Notes: generated by a model not told the origin, from the sequence alone. A stretch of 64,000 nt of DNA from Nocardioides soli (GCF_014191495.1 NZ_JACHWR010000001.1:2046001-2110000); one strand, 5' to 3'. Shown: positions 34,851-44,945, counted from the stretch's first letter. Numbers and translations are program-made.

Positions 34851-37283
34851 TCAGTCGAGCAGGCCGATCCGGCTCGCCTTCCGCACCGCCTCGGTGCGAT
34901 CTCGGACCTGCAGCTTGCGGTAGAGCGAGGCGACCTGGGTCTTGACGGTGTTGCGGGAGACGAAGAGCTCCCGGCCGACCTGCTCCAGCGACAGCCCGCG
35001 GGCGAGCGCCTCCAGCACGGCGAGCTCGCGCGGCGAGATGGCCGGCAGCTCGTCGACGAGGTCGTACGGCGCACGGACCCCGGCCTCGCGCAGCAGGACC
35101 ATGACCTGCCCCAATCCGGACACCGCGCGCCGGTGCCGCTCCAGCAGGGACGTCGGCACGTGCGCGAACGGGAGCACCATGCGGTCGCGCCGCGCGGCGT
35201 AGAGCGCTCGCGCAAGGGCGTCCTCGGCCCCCGCGGCCGACCCGTCGAGGCACCAGGCACGCAGCACCAGCGCCTCGATCTCCAACGCGGTCGTCGGCAT
35301 CCCGGCCGCCGCGACGGCGTCGAGTACCTCGAGCGCCTGGTCCGGCTTGCCGGCCACCCTCTCCAGGCGGGCCCGCGCGAGCAGGGCGGGCACCGATCCG
35401 GGGTCGGCCTCGGCGAGCAGCCGGTCGGCGACCGCGGTGCGCCCGAGCGAGATGCACAGGTCGACCTCGGCGGCGTCGAGCAGGCCCTGGAGCCACGGAG
35501 TCTCCGGCCGTCGTAGCGCTGCCTCCCGCAGCGCGGCGAGCTCGGCGCGCAGCCGACTGCGGCCGCTCCAGAGCAGCGCGTGCTCGGCCTCGAGCCAGGC
35601 GACGAACGGCCAGAGGTCGTCGTTCACGACGCCCCCCGCCCACAGCCGGTCCAGCGCGTCCCTGGTCCGCGGTCGGTCCAGGACGTGCAACGCGTCGAAC
35701 GCGAGCGCGATGCGGCCCGCGACGCCGACCGGATCGTGGCGGTGCAGCCACTGCCTCGTCGCGTCCCGGTCACCGCTCGCGGCCGCGCTCAGGACGCGCT
35801 CCTCCGCCGCCTCGTCGGCGATCAGCAGCACGCGGCTCGCGGCGCCGAACTCACCCGACATCAGCCGGGCACGACCGGCCTCGAGTGCCGCGCGGCGTAC
35901 CGGCGGCGACCCGTCCGCGACCCCGGGCGACCCGAGGACGGCCTCCACCCGGTTCGCGAGATCGAGGGCGGACTCGTGCTCCCCCCGACGCCGGTCGCGG
36001 ACCAGCAGCAGCGTCAGCAGCGCCAGGACCTCGGGGTCCCCGGCCCGGTCGACGAGCTCGTCCATCGCGGCCGACCGCAGCTCGGTCTCCGCCAACCGGG
36101 CCGCGGGCGACAACGGGGTCGCGTCGTCGGGCAGCGCCGCCTGCCGGCCGATCTCGGCGGACGGATGCCCCCGCACCTCACTGGCCGGGACCTCGCGCAG
36201 GTCGGCGTCGGCGATCTCCCACCAGTGGTCCTCGACGACCTCGACCGCCAGCGCCCAGCAGCGGCCGGACACGGCCTGGTGGAGAGCCCGCTGGGGATCG
36301 CGCTCCCCCAGCCAGTACCGCGCGACCTGCTGATGCACCGCGGCCGCCGGTCCGAGCACGCGCTCGTCGTAGCGGCTGCCGAAGAAGTCGCGCAGCACCG
36401 GCGGGAGCCGCACCAACGGCTCGCCCTCGCTGACCAGCGGGTCGAGGATGCCGATGTCCTCCAGCGCGGCCCGGGCCACGTCGTCGAGCGGTCCCGTCGC
36501 AGCGAGCACGGCGCCGTACGTCGGCTGCTCGACCAGTGCGGTGCGGACCAGGGCGGCGAGCGCCGTCGGCGGCAGTGCGGGCTCGATGTTGGCGCCGACG
36601 AACCAGGCCACGTGGCGCGGCGACCAGGCGGTCACCCGCTGCTGCTCGAGATCGGGCAGCGACTCCAGGCCGGTGCGGACCAGGGCCGCCCAGCCGCCGA
36701 CCGAGGCCCGGATCGCGTCCGCCTCGTCCTCCGGCAGGTCGAGGTCGAACTGCTGCGCGAGGGCCCGGACCTCCTCGACGGTGAACTGCAGGTCACCCAG
36801 CCCGACGACGCGCGTCTCGGTCTCGAGCAGGGCCTTCGCGACCGGGTCGAGGCGGCGCCGCAGGCAGAGCACCAGGTGCACCTCGCGGCAGTCGCGGACG
36901 ATCTCGACCAGTTCGTCCCCGATGGCGGAGACGATCGGCTCGGCGTTGTTGACGACCAGCGCGAGCCGGCGCTCACGCGCCTGCAGGTCGCGCCGCAGCC
37001 GCCGGAGCGTCGCGGCGTCGTCGACGCCGGCCGGCACGCCGGCGTACCGCACCAGGGCCGCCACGACGTCGGCCGGGTCGTCGACCTCCCCGTCGAGCCA
37101 GATCACGTCGTGGCCCGCCGCACGGGCGTGCACCGACCACTGCACGGCCAGCACCGCCTTCCCCGCACCGGACGGCGCCAGGATCAGCGAGATCGGCGAC
37201 CACTCGTCGAGCATGTCCAGCAGTCGCGGACGGACGAGGAAGTCGGCGTTCACCCTGGGTAGAGGCGTATCGGTCCTCGTCAC
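34851..37283 (-). CDS. LuxR-family regulator with MalT-like ATPase domain
   Basis: The 810-aa protein starts at GTG 37283. An N-terminal STAND/AAA-type domain has the P-loop APSGAGKAVLA, with Ala where Thr or Ser is normal. A long TPR-like helical region follows, ending in a LuxR helix-turn-helix (AISPRELAVLEALARGLSLE; VSRNTVKTQVASLYRKL). MalT-type regulators activate genes when a ligand is bound. It lies 48 bp after the sulfatase at 37332 on the same strand and may control it. Confidence 0.88.
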   Translation of the reverse strand: MTRTDTPLPRVNADFLVRPRLLDMLDEWSPISLILAPSGAGKAVLAVQWSVHARAAGHDVIWLDGEVDDPADVVAALVRYAGVPAGVDDAATLRRLRRDLQARERRLALVVNNAEPIVSAIGDELVEIVRDCREVHLVLCLRRRLDPVAKALLETETRVVGLGDLQFTVEEVRALAQQFDLDLPEDEADAIRASVGGWAALVRTGLESLPDLEQQRVTAWSPRHVAWFVGANIEPALPPTALAALVRTALVEQPTYGAVLAATGPLDDVARAALEDIGILDPLVSEGEPLVRLPPVLRDFFGSRYDERVLGPAAAVHQQVARYWLGERDPQRALHQAVSGRCWALAVEVVEDHWWEIADADLREVPASEVRGHPSAEIGRQAALPDDATPLSPAARLAETELRSAAMDELVDRAGDPEVLALLTLLLVRDRRRGEHESALDLANRVEAVLGSPGVADGSPPVRRAALEAGRARLMSGEFGAASRVLLIADEAAEERVLSAAASGDRDATRQWLHRHDPVGVAGRIALAFDALHVLDRPRTRDALDRLWAGGVVNDDLWPFVAWLEAEHALLWSGRSRLRAELAALREAALRRPETPWLQGLLDAAEVDLCISLGRTAVADRLLAEADPGSVPALLARARLERVAGKPDQALEVLDAVAAAGMPTTALEIEALVLRAWCLDGSAAGAEDALARALYAARRDRMVLPFAHVPTSLLERHRRAVSGLGQVMVLLREAGVRAPYDLVDELPAISPRELAVLEALARGLSLEQVGRELFVSRNTVKTQVASLYRKLQVRDRTEAVRKASRIGLLD

Positions 37284-37331
37284 GCCCCCATTCTGACCCG
37301 TGCCGATCGGCCGGGTGGTCGCGGTCGGCGG

Positions 37332-39668
37332 CTACTCGCGCGCGAGCATCGCCGCCGCCTCGAGCTCGAGGTCGAGGTAGCTCTCCTCGCTCACGTCGAC
37401 GGCGACGCCGAGCAGCTCCCCACCCGTGAACGGGAACGGGTTCGTGTAGTGGCGACTCACCGCGTCGGCGCTGTCGAACCCGACGCAGAGCCCGTCGCCG
37501 CACAGCGTGAACTTGCCGACCTGGGCCCGCATCGGTCCCTCGGCGACCACCCGGTTGTCGACGTAGAGCCGGCAGGTGCCGATCGACTCGCCGTGCTCGC
37601 CGGCGCTCTCGCGGGTGAACTCCATCCCGAGCGAGTGCGGACCGGCGGTGAGCGGCTCGGAGACGAACTCCTGCTCGGGCGGGATGCCGAGGAAGTTGTA
37701 GACGTAGTGGAGCTTGTTCTCCTTGAGGAACAGCGCGTGGCCGCCGAACCGCGAGCCGTGCGCGAACAGCACTCCCTGGGCGCCGTCGTCGAGGCGCACG
37801 TCGGCGATGATCTTGAAGGACCGGCCGCGCACGCTGACGGCGACGCTCTCGGGCACCGCGCCGGTGTCGGGGTAGTAGACGTACCGGGTGCGCGGGGGCT
37901 CCGCCTGCGGGCGCTCGATCGTCAGCTGGTCGCGCGCCGAGCGGTCGTCGAGCGGCAGCACGTGGTTGCGCTCGGCCTCGGCGTTCCAGGCCTCGACGAG
38001 CTCCTGCAGCCGCTCCGGGTGGTCGGCGGCCACGTCGTTCGACTCCGAGCGGTCGGCGTCGACGTGGTAGAGCTCCCAGCGGTCCTCGTCGAACCGGCCG
38101 TGGCCGCTCAGCGGGGCGTGGATCGCGGACGCCTTCCAGCCGTCCTTCCAGATGCCGCGGGTGCCAAGCATGGCGTAGTACTGCACCTGCTTGCGGGTCG
38201 GCGCGTCGGGCGCGGCGTCGAAGCTGTAGCGCATCGACACACCGTCGAGCGGGCGCTGGGCCACGCCCCGGAACACCTCGGGCATCTCGAGGCCGATCAC
38301 GTCGAGCATGGTCGCCACGATGTCCGTCGAGTGGTGGTACTGGTGCCGGATCTCGCCCCGGGCCTCGATCCCCTTCGGCCAGTGGATCACCATCGGGTCG
38401 CAGGTGCCGCCGGAGAACTGCGAGTAGCGCTTGAACATCTGGAACGGCGTCGAGAACGCCACCGCCCAGCCGGTCGGGTAGTGGTTGTAGGTCTCCGGCG
38501 AGCCCAGCACGTCGATCTTCGCGAGGTTCTCGGCGAGGTCGTCGGGGAAGCCGTTGAAGAACTTGTTCTCGTTGACCGAGCCGTCGGGCGAGCCCTCGCC
38601 CGACGCGCCGTTGTCGGCGCAGTAGAAGACCAGCGTGTTGTCGAGCTGGCCGGTCTCCTCGAGGTAGTCGACGATCCGGCCGATCTGCGCGTCGGTGTAC
38701 TCGCTGAAACCGGCGAACACCTCGGCCATCCGGCTGAACAGGCGCTTCTCGTCTGCGGAGAGCGAGTCCCACGGCTTCACGTAGTCGGCGGGGTTGGCCT
38801 GGTCCTCGGGCATCGGGTTGAACGGCGTCAGCTCGGTGCCCGCGGGCATGATCCCGCGCTCGATCATCCGGGCGAGCATCCACTCGCGGTAGGCCTCGTA
38901 GCCGTCGTCGAAGACCCCCTGGTACTTGTCGATGTACTCCTGCGGCGCGTGATGCGGGGCGTGGTTGGCGCCCGGGCAGAACCACGTGAACCAGGGCTTC
39001 GACGGGTTCGACGACTGCTGGTCGCGGATCATCCGGATCGCCTGGTCGGCGAGGTCCTTCGAGAGGTGGTAGCCCTCCTCCGGCGAGTAGGGCTGCTCGA
39101 TGAACCGGTTGTCCTCCACCAGGTCGGGGTACCAGTTGTTGGTCTCACCGCCGAGGAAGCCGTAGAACCGGTCGAAGCCCATCGCCAACGGCCACTGCGA
39201 CTTGCTGCCGCCCGACGAGACGTCCTCCTCGGGCACGTTGTGGTTCTTGCCGATCCAGAACGTCGAGTAGCCGTTCTGCTGGAGCACCTGTCCGATCGTC
39301 GCGCACTCCTCGGGGATGCGCCCGCAGAGGCCGGGGAACCCGTTCGTGCCCTCCATGATGTTGCCCATGCCGTTCGCATGATGGTTGCGGCCGGTCAGGA
39401 ACGTCGAGCGCGTGGGCGAGCAGAGCGCCGTGGTGTGCCACTGCGTGTAGGTGAGGCCGTTGGCGGCGAGCCGGTCCATGGTCGGCATGTTGATGCGCCC
39501 GCCGTACGGCGACCACGACGCCATGCCGGTGTCGTCGTACAGGATCACCAGGATGTTGGGGGCCCCCTCGGGCGCGCGCGTGAGCTCGTACGGCGACCAG
39601 TCCGCCACCGAGTCGCGCACGTCGAGGCTGACCTTCCCTGCGAAGTCCTTGCTCATCCCGTTGCCCAT
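37332..39668 (-). CDS. Arylsulfatase (type I, formylglycine-dependent), 778 aa
   Basis: The start ATG 39668 has GGGAGG 8 nt upstream. C83 in LCSPTRSTFLTGR is the cysteine converted to formylglycine, and the metal-site aspartates appear in LYDDTGM. Histidine and Asp/Asn residues follow in TGRNHHANGMG and YCADNGASGEGS. The C-terminal 200 residues form a beta-rich domain, as in large mycobacterial AtsD-type enzymes. No signal peptide is seen, so it probably acts in the cytoplasm on an imported sulfate ester. No maturase gene is in the window. Confidence 0.92.
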   Translation of the reverse strand: MGNGMSKDFAGKVSLDVRDSVADWSPYELTRAPEGAPNILVILYDDTGMASWSPYGGRINMPTMDRLAANGLTYTQWHTTALCSPTRSTFLTGRNHHANGMGNIMEGTNGFPGLCGRIPEECATIGQVLQQNGYSTFWIGKNHNVPEEDVSSGGSKSQWPLAMGFDRFYGFLGGETNNWYPDLVEDNRFIEQPYSPEEGYHLSKDLADQAIRMIRDQQSSNPSKPWFTWFCPGANHAPHHAPQEYIDKYQGVFDDGYEAYREWMLARMIERGIMPAGTELTPFNPMPEDQANPADYVKPWDSLSADEKRLFSRMAEVFAGFSEYTDAQIGRIVDYLEETGQLDNTLVFYCADNGASGEGSPDGSVNENKFFNGFPDDLAENLAKIDVLGSPETYNHYPTGWAVAFSTPFQMFKRYSQFSGGTCDPMVIHWPKGIEARGEIRHQYHHSTDIVATMLDVIGLEMPEVFRGVAQRPLDGVSMRYSFDAAPDAPTRKQVQYYAMLGTRGIWKDGWKASAIHAPLSGHGRFDEDRWELYHVDADRSESNDVAADHPERLQELVEAWNAEAERNHVLPLDDRSARDQLTIERPQAEPPRTRYVYYPDTGAVPESVAVSVRGRSFKIIADVRLDDGAQGVLFAHGSRFGGHALFLKENKLHYVYNFLGIPPEQEFVSEPLTAGPHSLGMEFTRESAGEHGESIGTCRLYVDNRVVAEGPMRAQVGKFTLCGDGLCVGFDSADAVSRHYTNPFPFTGGELLGVAVDVSEESYLDLELEAAAMLARE

Positions 39669-39920
39669 CCCGTTGCCCTCCCGCTTCCTCACCGTCGGCG
39701 TCCCGGTCGCCCGGACGCCTTCCAGCGTCGACCCGGCGTCGCGCCCCTGACACACCCGAATCGGGTGAGGAACGCGAGCCGGTCGGCCGCCGTTCCATGG
39801 CCCGATCGGGTACCGCAAACAGGGGAAGTCGGGTCCGGGTCGCACCGAACGGGACCCAACCGGCGCCGTCGGGCTCTACCGTCCTCGACATCCCGGACCC
39901 CACCGTGGGAGGACGTCGCG

Positions 39921-41615
39921 ATGCACCATCCGCTGGTCAGGCGCACCCGGATCGCCCCAGGTGTTCGGGTGGGTGTTCGGGTGGGTGTCCGGGTGGGTGT
40001 CCTCGTGGGCGTCCTGGTGGGCGTCCTGGCGGCACCGACCGCGGAAGCCGCGGTTCCAGGGGCCTCTCGTTCCACCGGCTCGCACGCGGCTCGCGCGTCG
40101 GCTGCCACGACCACGTTGACGCCGTCCACGTACTTCACCTCCGTGGTGGACGCGTCCATGGTCGAGTTCCAGGGCTACACGTACTTCTTCGCCGACGACG
40201 ACGTCCACGGGCGAGAGCTGTGGCGCAGCGACGGCACCGCGGCGGGCACCACCCTGTTCGCCGACCTGACACCGGGTGACGCCAGCTCGGACACGACGTT
40301 CGGGGCCGGTCCGACCGAGATGGTCGCAACCCGTAACCGGCTCTACTTCCTGACCGGCTCGATCCCGTACACGCTGTGGTACACCGACGGCACCTCGCCG
40401 CCTCGGGCGGCGAGCACCTCGGTGCCATACTTCCGATCCGGCCTGGTCGCCGACACCGACGGTGTCTTCATCGTGAATGCCGCCTCCCTGTACGGCATGA
40501 GGGACACCGAGTCGTCGTTGCGCGAGCTGGGCGGCAAGAGCGCCTTCTACAACGTCGGGATCCAGGGCGCCGCGCTCGACGGGGTCGTGTACTACGCGAA
40601 CTCGACGGGCGGCAACGACTTCGAGCTGTGGCGCTCCGACCTCACCGCGGCCGGCACCAGCCGCCTCTCCGAGATCCGGGCCGGCAGTGCGTCGTCCGAG
40701 CCGCTGCTGTTCATGGCCACGTCGACACACGTCTACTTCGTCGCCGACGACGGATACCACGGCCGGGAGCTGTGGGTCACCGACGGCACCGCCGACGGCA
40801 CCAGGCGGCTCACCGACCTCGCCACGGGCACGCGCGACACGGCGTTCGGGTCGTTCAGCATCGCCGGTGACCGGCTCTACTTCACCGCCACCCGGCAGGG
40901 CGCGCAACGGACCACGCTGTGGCGCACGACGGGTTCGACCCCGACCGCGGTCGGCGACCTCACGAACACCGCGACCGGCATCGCGCAGCCCTTCGCCGAC
41001 CGGGCGGTGGTATCGCAGAACTTCGAGCTGTGGGCGGCCCGGCCCGGCGACGGCGGGGGTCTGAACCTGCTCAGCAGCACCTACAACCGATCCCCGGTGG
41101 TCACCCACCGCGGGCATCTCTACTTCCGCGGGTGGACCGATCGCTACGCGGGCGACCGGTCGTCGATCTACCGGTCGACGGGAACCGCCGCCGGCACCGT
41201 CGCGGTCTGGACCTCGTCGAGCTACCCCCAGTTCCTCAGCCCGGCGGGGCGGAACCTGATGTATTTCGTCACCGAGTCCGGGCTCGGGTACCGCCTTCGC
41301 TTCTACGTCCCACGGCCGGTGACCACGAAGCTCCGGGTGCGGTTGAACCGCACGACCTACGTCGTCGGGACCAAGCCCCGGGTGCAGGCCACGGCGGTCG
41401 TCAGCGGCGTCGCGCTGGGGCGGGTGACCTTCTACGACGGCCGCAAGAAGCTGCGGACGGTGGCGGTGCGCGACGGGCGCGCCTCAGTTCGCCTGACGGC
41501 CCGGCCGAGCGTCGGCAAGCACCGGATCCGGGGCCGGCTCGCTCCGACATCGCTGACCACCGCGGCACAGGGCAGCGCAGTCGTCACGGTCAAGAAAGCC
41601 GTCAGGAGTCGCTAG
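39921..41615 (+). CDS. Secreted ELWxxDGT-repeat protein
   Basis: The 564-aa protein starts at ATG 39921 (GGGAGGA upstream). The signal peptide is made of a 4-residue repeat (GVRV/GVLV, six units) ending APTAEAA. The mature part contains beta-propeller-like units with GRELWRSDGTAAGT, DFELWRSDLTAAGT and GRELWVTDGTADGT. It closes with an Ig-like domain (TTKLRVRLNRTTYVVGTKP). The repeat is known from secreted bacterial proteins of unknown role. Binding or adhesion is plausible. Confidence 0.8.
   Translation: MHHPLVRRTRIAPGVRVGVRVGVRVGVLVGVLVGVLAAPTAEAAVPGASRSTGSHAARASAATTTLTPSTYFTSVVDASMVEFQGYTYFFADDDVHGRELWRSDGTAAGTTLFADLTPGDASSDTTFGAGPTEMVATRNRLYFLTGSIPYTLWYTDGTSPPRAASTSVPYFRSGLVADTDGVFIVNAASLYGMRDTESSLRELGGKSAFYNVGIQGAALDGVVYYANSTGGNDFELWRSDLTAAGTSRLSEIRAGSASSEPLLFMATSTHVYFVADDGYHGRELWVTDGTADGTRRLTDLATGTRDTAFGSFSIAGDRLYFTATRQGAQRTTLWRTTGSTPTAVGDLTNTATGIAQPFADRAVVSQNFELWAARPGDGGGLNLLSSTYNRSPVVTHRGHLYFRGWTDRYAGDRSSIYRSTGTAAGTVAVWTSSSYPQFLSPAGRNLMYFVTESGLGYRLRFYVPRPVTTKLRVRLNRTTYVVGTKPRVQATAVVSGVALGRVTFYDGRKKLRTVAVRDGRASVRLTARPSVGKHRIRGRLAPTSLTTAAQGSAVVTVKKAVRSR
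39960..40031 (+). repeat. 12-bp tandem repeat in the signal-peptide region
   Basis: There are six consecutive 12-bp units (GGTGTTCGGGTG type) encoding GVRV three times, then GVLV twice and GVLA. The first three are near identical at DNA level. Confidence 0.8.
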
Positions 41616-41633
41616 CGAAGCTAGGTTCGTCGG

Positions 41634-41662
41634 GGCTCGAGCCGGCCCTCCGGCTTCGAGCC
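41634..41662 (+). terminator. Possible terminator between convergent genes
   Basis: GGCTCGAGCCGG pairs with CCGGCTTCGAGCC (one bulged base) around CCCT, 18 bp after the 39921-41615 stop. Confidence 0.45.
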
Positions 41663-41751
41663 GGCACGTCCAGCAGGGCCGATCGCGGTCGACCGCGGTG
41701 GGCTGGGGTCGTGATCGCTCGTCGCCGGCCTGGCCGGACCCCGATGCTGCG

Positions 41752-43347
41752 CTACGGCAGGCCCCCGACGGTCCGGAGGGTGAGGTCGGTGAGGACGATC
41801 CGCTGGTCGGACCTCTCGGCCGGGCTCGGGAGGTGCCGGTCCGCGGGCCCCGCGATCCAGGCGTCGGCCTGCGCGACGGGGAGGTAGCGGGGGTAGGCCT
41901 CCTGGGCGAGGATCAGCATCCACGAGCGGTCGCCGCCCGCTCCGCCGGCATCCCGATGGCAGACCGGGCCGAGATCCAGGAGCAGCGGTTCCGGCCCTCC
42001 CGATCCGGCGTCCTGCCCGACGGGCCGGGCGGCGACGCCCTCCGCGACGCGGAGGATCCGGCCGTCCGGCTGCTTCTGAGCCAGGGTGGCGACGATCCGC
42101 GCAGCGCCGTTCCACCGGACCTCGCCGGCGAGCTCCAGTGACCCGGCCACCTCGTCGGCGTCGAACCTCACGACGACGACGTCGTCGCGCTCGGTGGTCG
42201 CCCGCTCGTCGGGGAAGTCGGCCGCGAGCGAGCCCCAGACGAAGGTCTCCCCGCTGCCGGGGAGGTCGGCCGAGGCGGTCGGCGCGGGCACCACGACCGG
42301 CTCGTCGAACCGGGCGACGGCGACGTCACCCGGCACCGGTGGCCAGTGCGCTGACTGGAACGCCTGTCCCCGTTGGTCCTGATAGGTGACCCGCGGACCC
42401 CGTCGTCCGGTCGCGCCGTCCACCGCCGCCAGCAGGTGCGGCAGGTTGCGTCGGTAGCAGCCCACGAGGGAGCTCGCCCGGTCGGCCTGGGTCGACGCCC
42501 GGCGGAGCGCCGCCTCCCAGGGGTTGCCGAGATGATCGGTCGGGGCGAGCTCGAGGTGGTGCGCCTGCCCGGGACGCAATGCGGCGGCGGACCTGAACTC
42601 CTCGATCGTCCCGCGCGCCAACGGGTCCCAGTAGCCGGTCCACAGCACGATCGGAACGTCGGCCACACCGGCGCACCGGTCCGTCAGCCCACCGGCGAGC
42701 TCGGTGTCGCCGTCGCGATCGATCGGGACCGAGCGCAGCTCTCGGAGAGCGCTCAGGTCCGCGCCGCGGGTGTCGACGTCGGTGACGTCCGAGACCCGTC
42801 CCCAGCCGTCGATCGCCCACGGCAGGGTCTCGGGGAGTGCGCGCTGGCCGAACGACATGGCGATCCACTCGGCATTGAGCTGGAGCCGGAAGGCGCGGTC
42901 GCGGTACAGCCAGTCCGTCACCACCCGCGAGGTCGTCATGCCGGCCATCACGCCGACGATCGACGGATGCCGGCTCGCCGCGGCCGTGAGCGCCGTGAAG
43001 CCGCAGTAGGACTCGCCGGTCGGGACCAGCCGGCCCGCGGACCAGGGCTGCTCGGCGATCCACTCGACCAGGTCGCGCCCGTCGTCGAGCTCCTGCCGGA
43101 AGGGGCGGCACTGGCCCTCGGAGTCGAACTTCCCCCGCACGTCCTGGGAGACGAGGACGTGTCCGAGGCTCGTGAGGTACGCCGCGAGCTCGGGCACCGC
43201 GTCGAAGCCACCGCGACGCCCGTACGGCGTGCGGAGCACGAAGGTGAGGCCTTCGGGGCCCGGTCCGTCAGCCGGTAGATGGACGTCGGTCGCCAGCCGC
43301 ACCCCGTCTCGGGTCGGCGCCTGCTCCGTGTGGCTGCGCACGGTCAC
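41752..43347 (-). CDS. CocE/NonD-family serine hydrolase
   Basis: The 531-aa enzyme starts at GTG 43347, overlapping the ferredoxin stop. It has the S15/CocE fold with nucleophile S113 (TGESYCGF), an acidic residue near WTGYWDPLARGT, a histidine in APTDHLGNPW and a C-terminal jelly-roll domain. Related enzymes cleave esters (cocaine, glutaryl-7-ACA, X-Pro peptides). As the last gene of the P450 operon it probably hydrolyses an ester of the same substrate. Actual substrate unknown. Confidence 0.85.
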   Translation of the reverse strand: MTVRSHTEQAPTRDGVRLATDVHLPADGPGPEGLTFVLRTPYGRRGGFDAVPELAAYLTSLGHVLVSQDVRGKFDSEGQCRPFRQELDDGRDLVEWIAEQPWSAGRLVPTGESYCGFTALTAAASRHPSIVGVMAGMTTSRVVTDWLYRDRAFRLQLNAEWIAMSFGQRALPETLPWAIDGWGRVSDVTDVDTRGADLSALRELRSVPIDRDGDTELAGGLTDRCAGVADVPIVLWTGYWDPLARGTIEEFRSAAALRPGQAHHLELAPTDHLGNPWEAALRRASTQADRASSLVGCYRRNLPHLLAAVDGATGRRGPRVTYQDQRGQAFQSAHWPPVPGDVAVARFDEPVVVPAPTASADLPGSGETFVWGSLAADFPDERATTERDDVVVVRFDADEVAGSLELAGEVRWNGAARIVATLAQKQPDGRILRVAEGVAARPVGQDAGSGGPEPLLLDLGPVCHRDAGGAGGDRSWMLILAQEAYPRYLPVAQADAWIAGPADRHLPSPAERSDQRIVLTDLTLRTVGGLP

Positions 43348-43550
43348 GCCGGGCGCAGCGCGATGGCCCGCTCCGGGCACGCGGCGATGGCCTTGCGGAC
43401 CTCGTCGAGCTGCCCCTCCGGAACCTCGTCCAGCAGCGGTACGGCGATGCCGTCGTCATCGAGGTCGAAGAGGTCCGGCCAGCCGAAGAAGCACAGCCCA
43501 TGGCCCTTGCAGGCCGGGACGTCGACGACGAGGTGCTGGGGGTTGCTCAT
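43344..43550 (-). CDS. 3Fe-4S ferredoxin of the P450 system
   Basis: The 68-aa protein has C14 and C20 (CKGHGLC) and C58 (ACPERA), the three-cysteine pattern of P450-linked 3Fe-4S ferredoxins. It should shuttle electrons from the reductase at 44946 to the P450 at 43604, both in the same operon. Confidence 0.9.
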   Translation of the reverse strand: MSNPQHLVVDVPACKGHGLCFFGWPDLFDLDDDGIAVPLLDEVPEGQLDEVRKAIAACPERAIALRPA

Positions 43551-43603
43551 GCTCTTTCCTTGCTGCAGAGAGTCGGGGTGCGTGGTCGGCCGAGCGACAC
43601 GGG

Positions 43604-44842
43604 TCAGCCGGCGTGCCCGGGAGAGGTCACCGGGACCGCCCGGTAGCCCCAGATCACGAAGGCGCCGGTGCGCTCCGGGGCTTCGGCGAGCTGCAGGTCG
43701 GGCACCAGGCGGGCCAGGTTCGCGAAGCTGGCCTCCAGCTCGACACGCGCCAGCGGGGAGCCCAGACAGGCGTGGACGCCGCCGCCGAAGTTCACGTGCC
43801 GCGACGCGCCCTCGCGGGTGATGTCGAGCTCGCGCGGCCGCTCGAAGACGCGCGGGTCCCCGTTCGCCGCGCCGTAGAGCATCGCGATCCGCGAGCCCCA
43901 GGGCAGCTCGACCCCGCCGACCTCGATGCCCTCGTCGAGGACCCAGCGCTCGAAGAGCTGCAGCGGCGGGTCGAAGCGGATCAGCTCCTCGACCGCCTGG
44001 CGCGCGGGCACCTCTCCCGACGTGACGAGGCGCCACTGGTCGGGGTGCTCGATCATCGTCGTCATCCCGTTGCCGGTGGTGTTGACCGTGGCCTCGTGCC
44101 CGGCGTTGAGGAGCACGATGATCGTGGAGACGAGCTCCTCGTCGGTCAGTCTCTCGCCCTCGACGTCCGCCTGGACCAGCCTGGAGACGAGGTCGTCGGC
44201 CGGGTTCCTCCGCTTGTGGTCGATCAGGTCCTGCGCCGCGCGGATGAAGTCGCCGGCGGACCGGTCCGCCTCGACGGCCTCCTCCGGCGTGGTGTTGACC
44301 TCGTACATCTTGACCATCGCGTGCGCCCAGTGCAGGAACATCGCCTCGTGGGCCCGCTCGGCGCCCAGGAGCTCGCAGATGATCGACACCGAGTAGGGCT
44401 GCGCGTAGTCGGTCAGCAGGTCGAACTGCGGCCGCTCGCGCAGGTCGACCAGGAGCTCCTCGGAGCGCTTGGCCGCGGGCTCCCGGAGGCCCAGCACCGT
44501 CTTCGGCGTGAACGCCGACGAGACCAGGCTCCGGATGCGGGTGTGGGCGGGGGGCTCCAGCTCCAGGAGGCTCCACTTCTCGGCCTGCCAGAAGTTGCGC
44601 CAGCGCGGGTCCTGGGGCGGCCGGCCGAACTCCTCGTCGGTGAACCGCTGGCGGTAGCTACGACCGAGACCGGGGTTGCGCTGGCACGCGAAGACGTCCT
44701 CGTGGCGGGTGATCAGCCAGCGATCCATCGCCGGCGCGTACGCGACGGGCGTCGACTCCCGCAGCGCGTCCAGGTGCGGATAGGGGTCGCCGAGGACCTC
44801 GGGGCGGGTCGGGTCGAAGTCGGTGGTCGGTGCGTGGTTCAC
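43604..44842 (-). CDS. Cytochrome P450
   Basis: The preferred start is GTG 44842 (412 aa); a longer form from about 44959 would overlap the reductase. The heme loop is FGGGVHACLGSPLAR, the I-helix motif is LLNAGHEATVNTTGNG and the ExxR motif is in VEELIRFDPPLQ. It is soluble and bacterial class I. With its own ferredoxin and reductase it hydroxylates an unknown small molecule that the operon's dehydrogenase and hydrolase then process. Confidence 0.93.
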   Translation of the reverse strand: MNHAPTTDFDPTRPEVLGDPYPHLDALRESTPVAYAPAMDRWLITRHEDVFACQRNPGLGRSYRQRFTDEEFGRPPQDPRWRNFWQAEKWSLLELEPPAHTRIRSLVSSAFTPKTVLGLREPAAKRSEELLVDLRERPQFDLLTDYAQPYSVSIICELLGAERAHEAMFLHWAHAMVKMYEVNTTPEEAVEADRSAGDFIRAAQDLIDHKRRNPADDLVSRLVQADVEGERLTDEELVSTIIVLLNAGHEATVNTTGNGMTTMIEHPDQWRLVTSGEVPARQAVEELIRFDPPLQLFERWVLDEGIEVGGVELPWGSRIAMLYGAANGDPRVFERPRELDITREGASRHVNFGGGVHACLGSPLARVELEASFANLARLVPDLQLAEAPERTGAFVIWGYRAVPVTSPGHAG

Positions 44843-44945
44843 GGCGTTGCTCCGGTCGGTAGGTCGTGCGAGTGGCTGGCCCGGGACGGCGGGGCGGTGC
44901 CCGCGACTGCGGGTCGTCGGGGCTCCGTCTCCGTCATGCGGTCGG

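Noticed and set aside
37449..39920. Long plus-strand frame running into the ELWxxDGT protein
   Set aside because: This part is antisense to a well-supported sulfatase. The real gene starts at ATG 39921 with a ribosome site and signal peptide.
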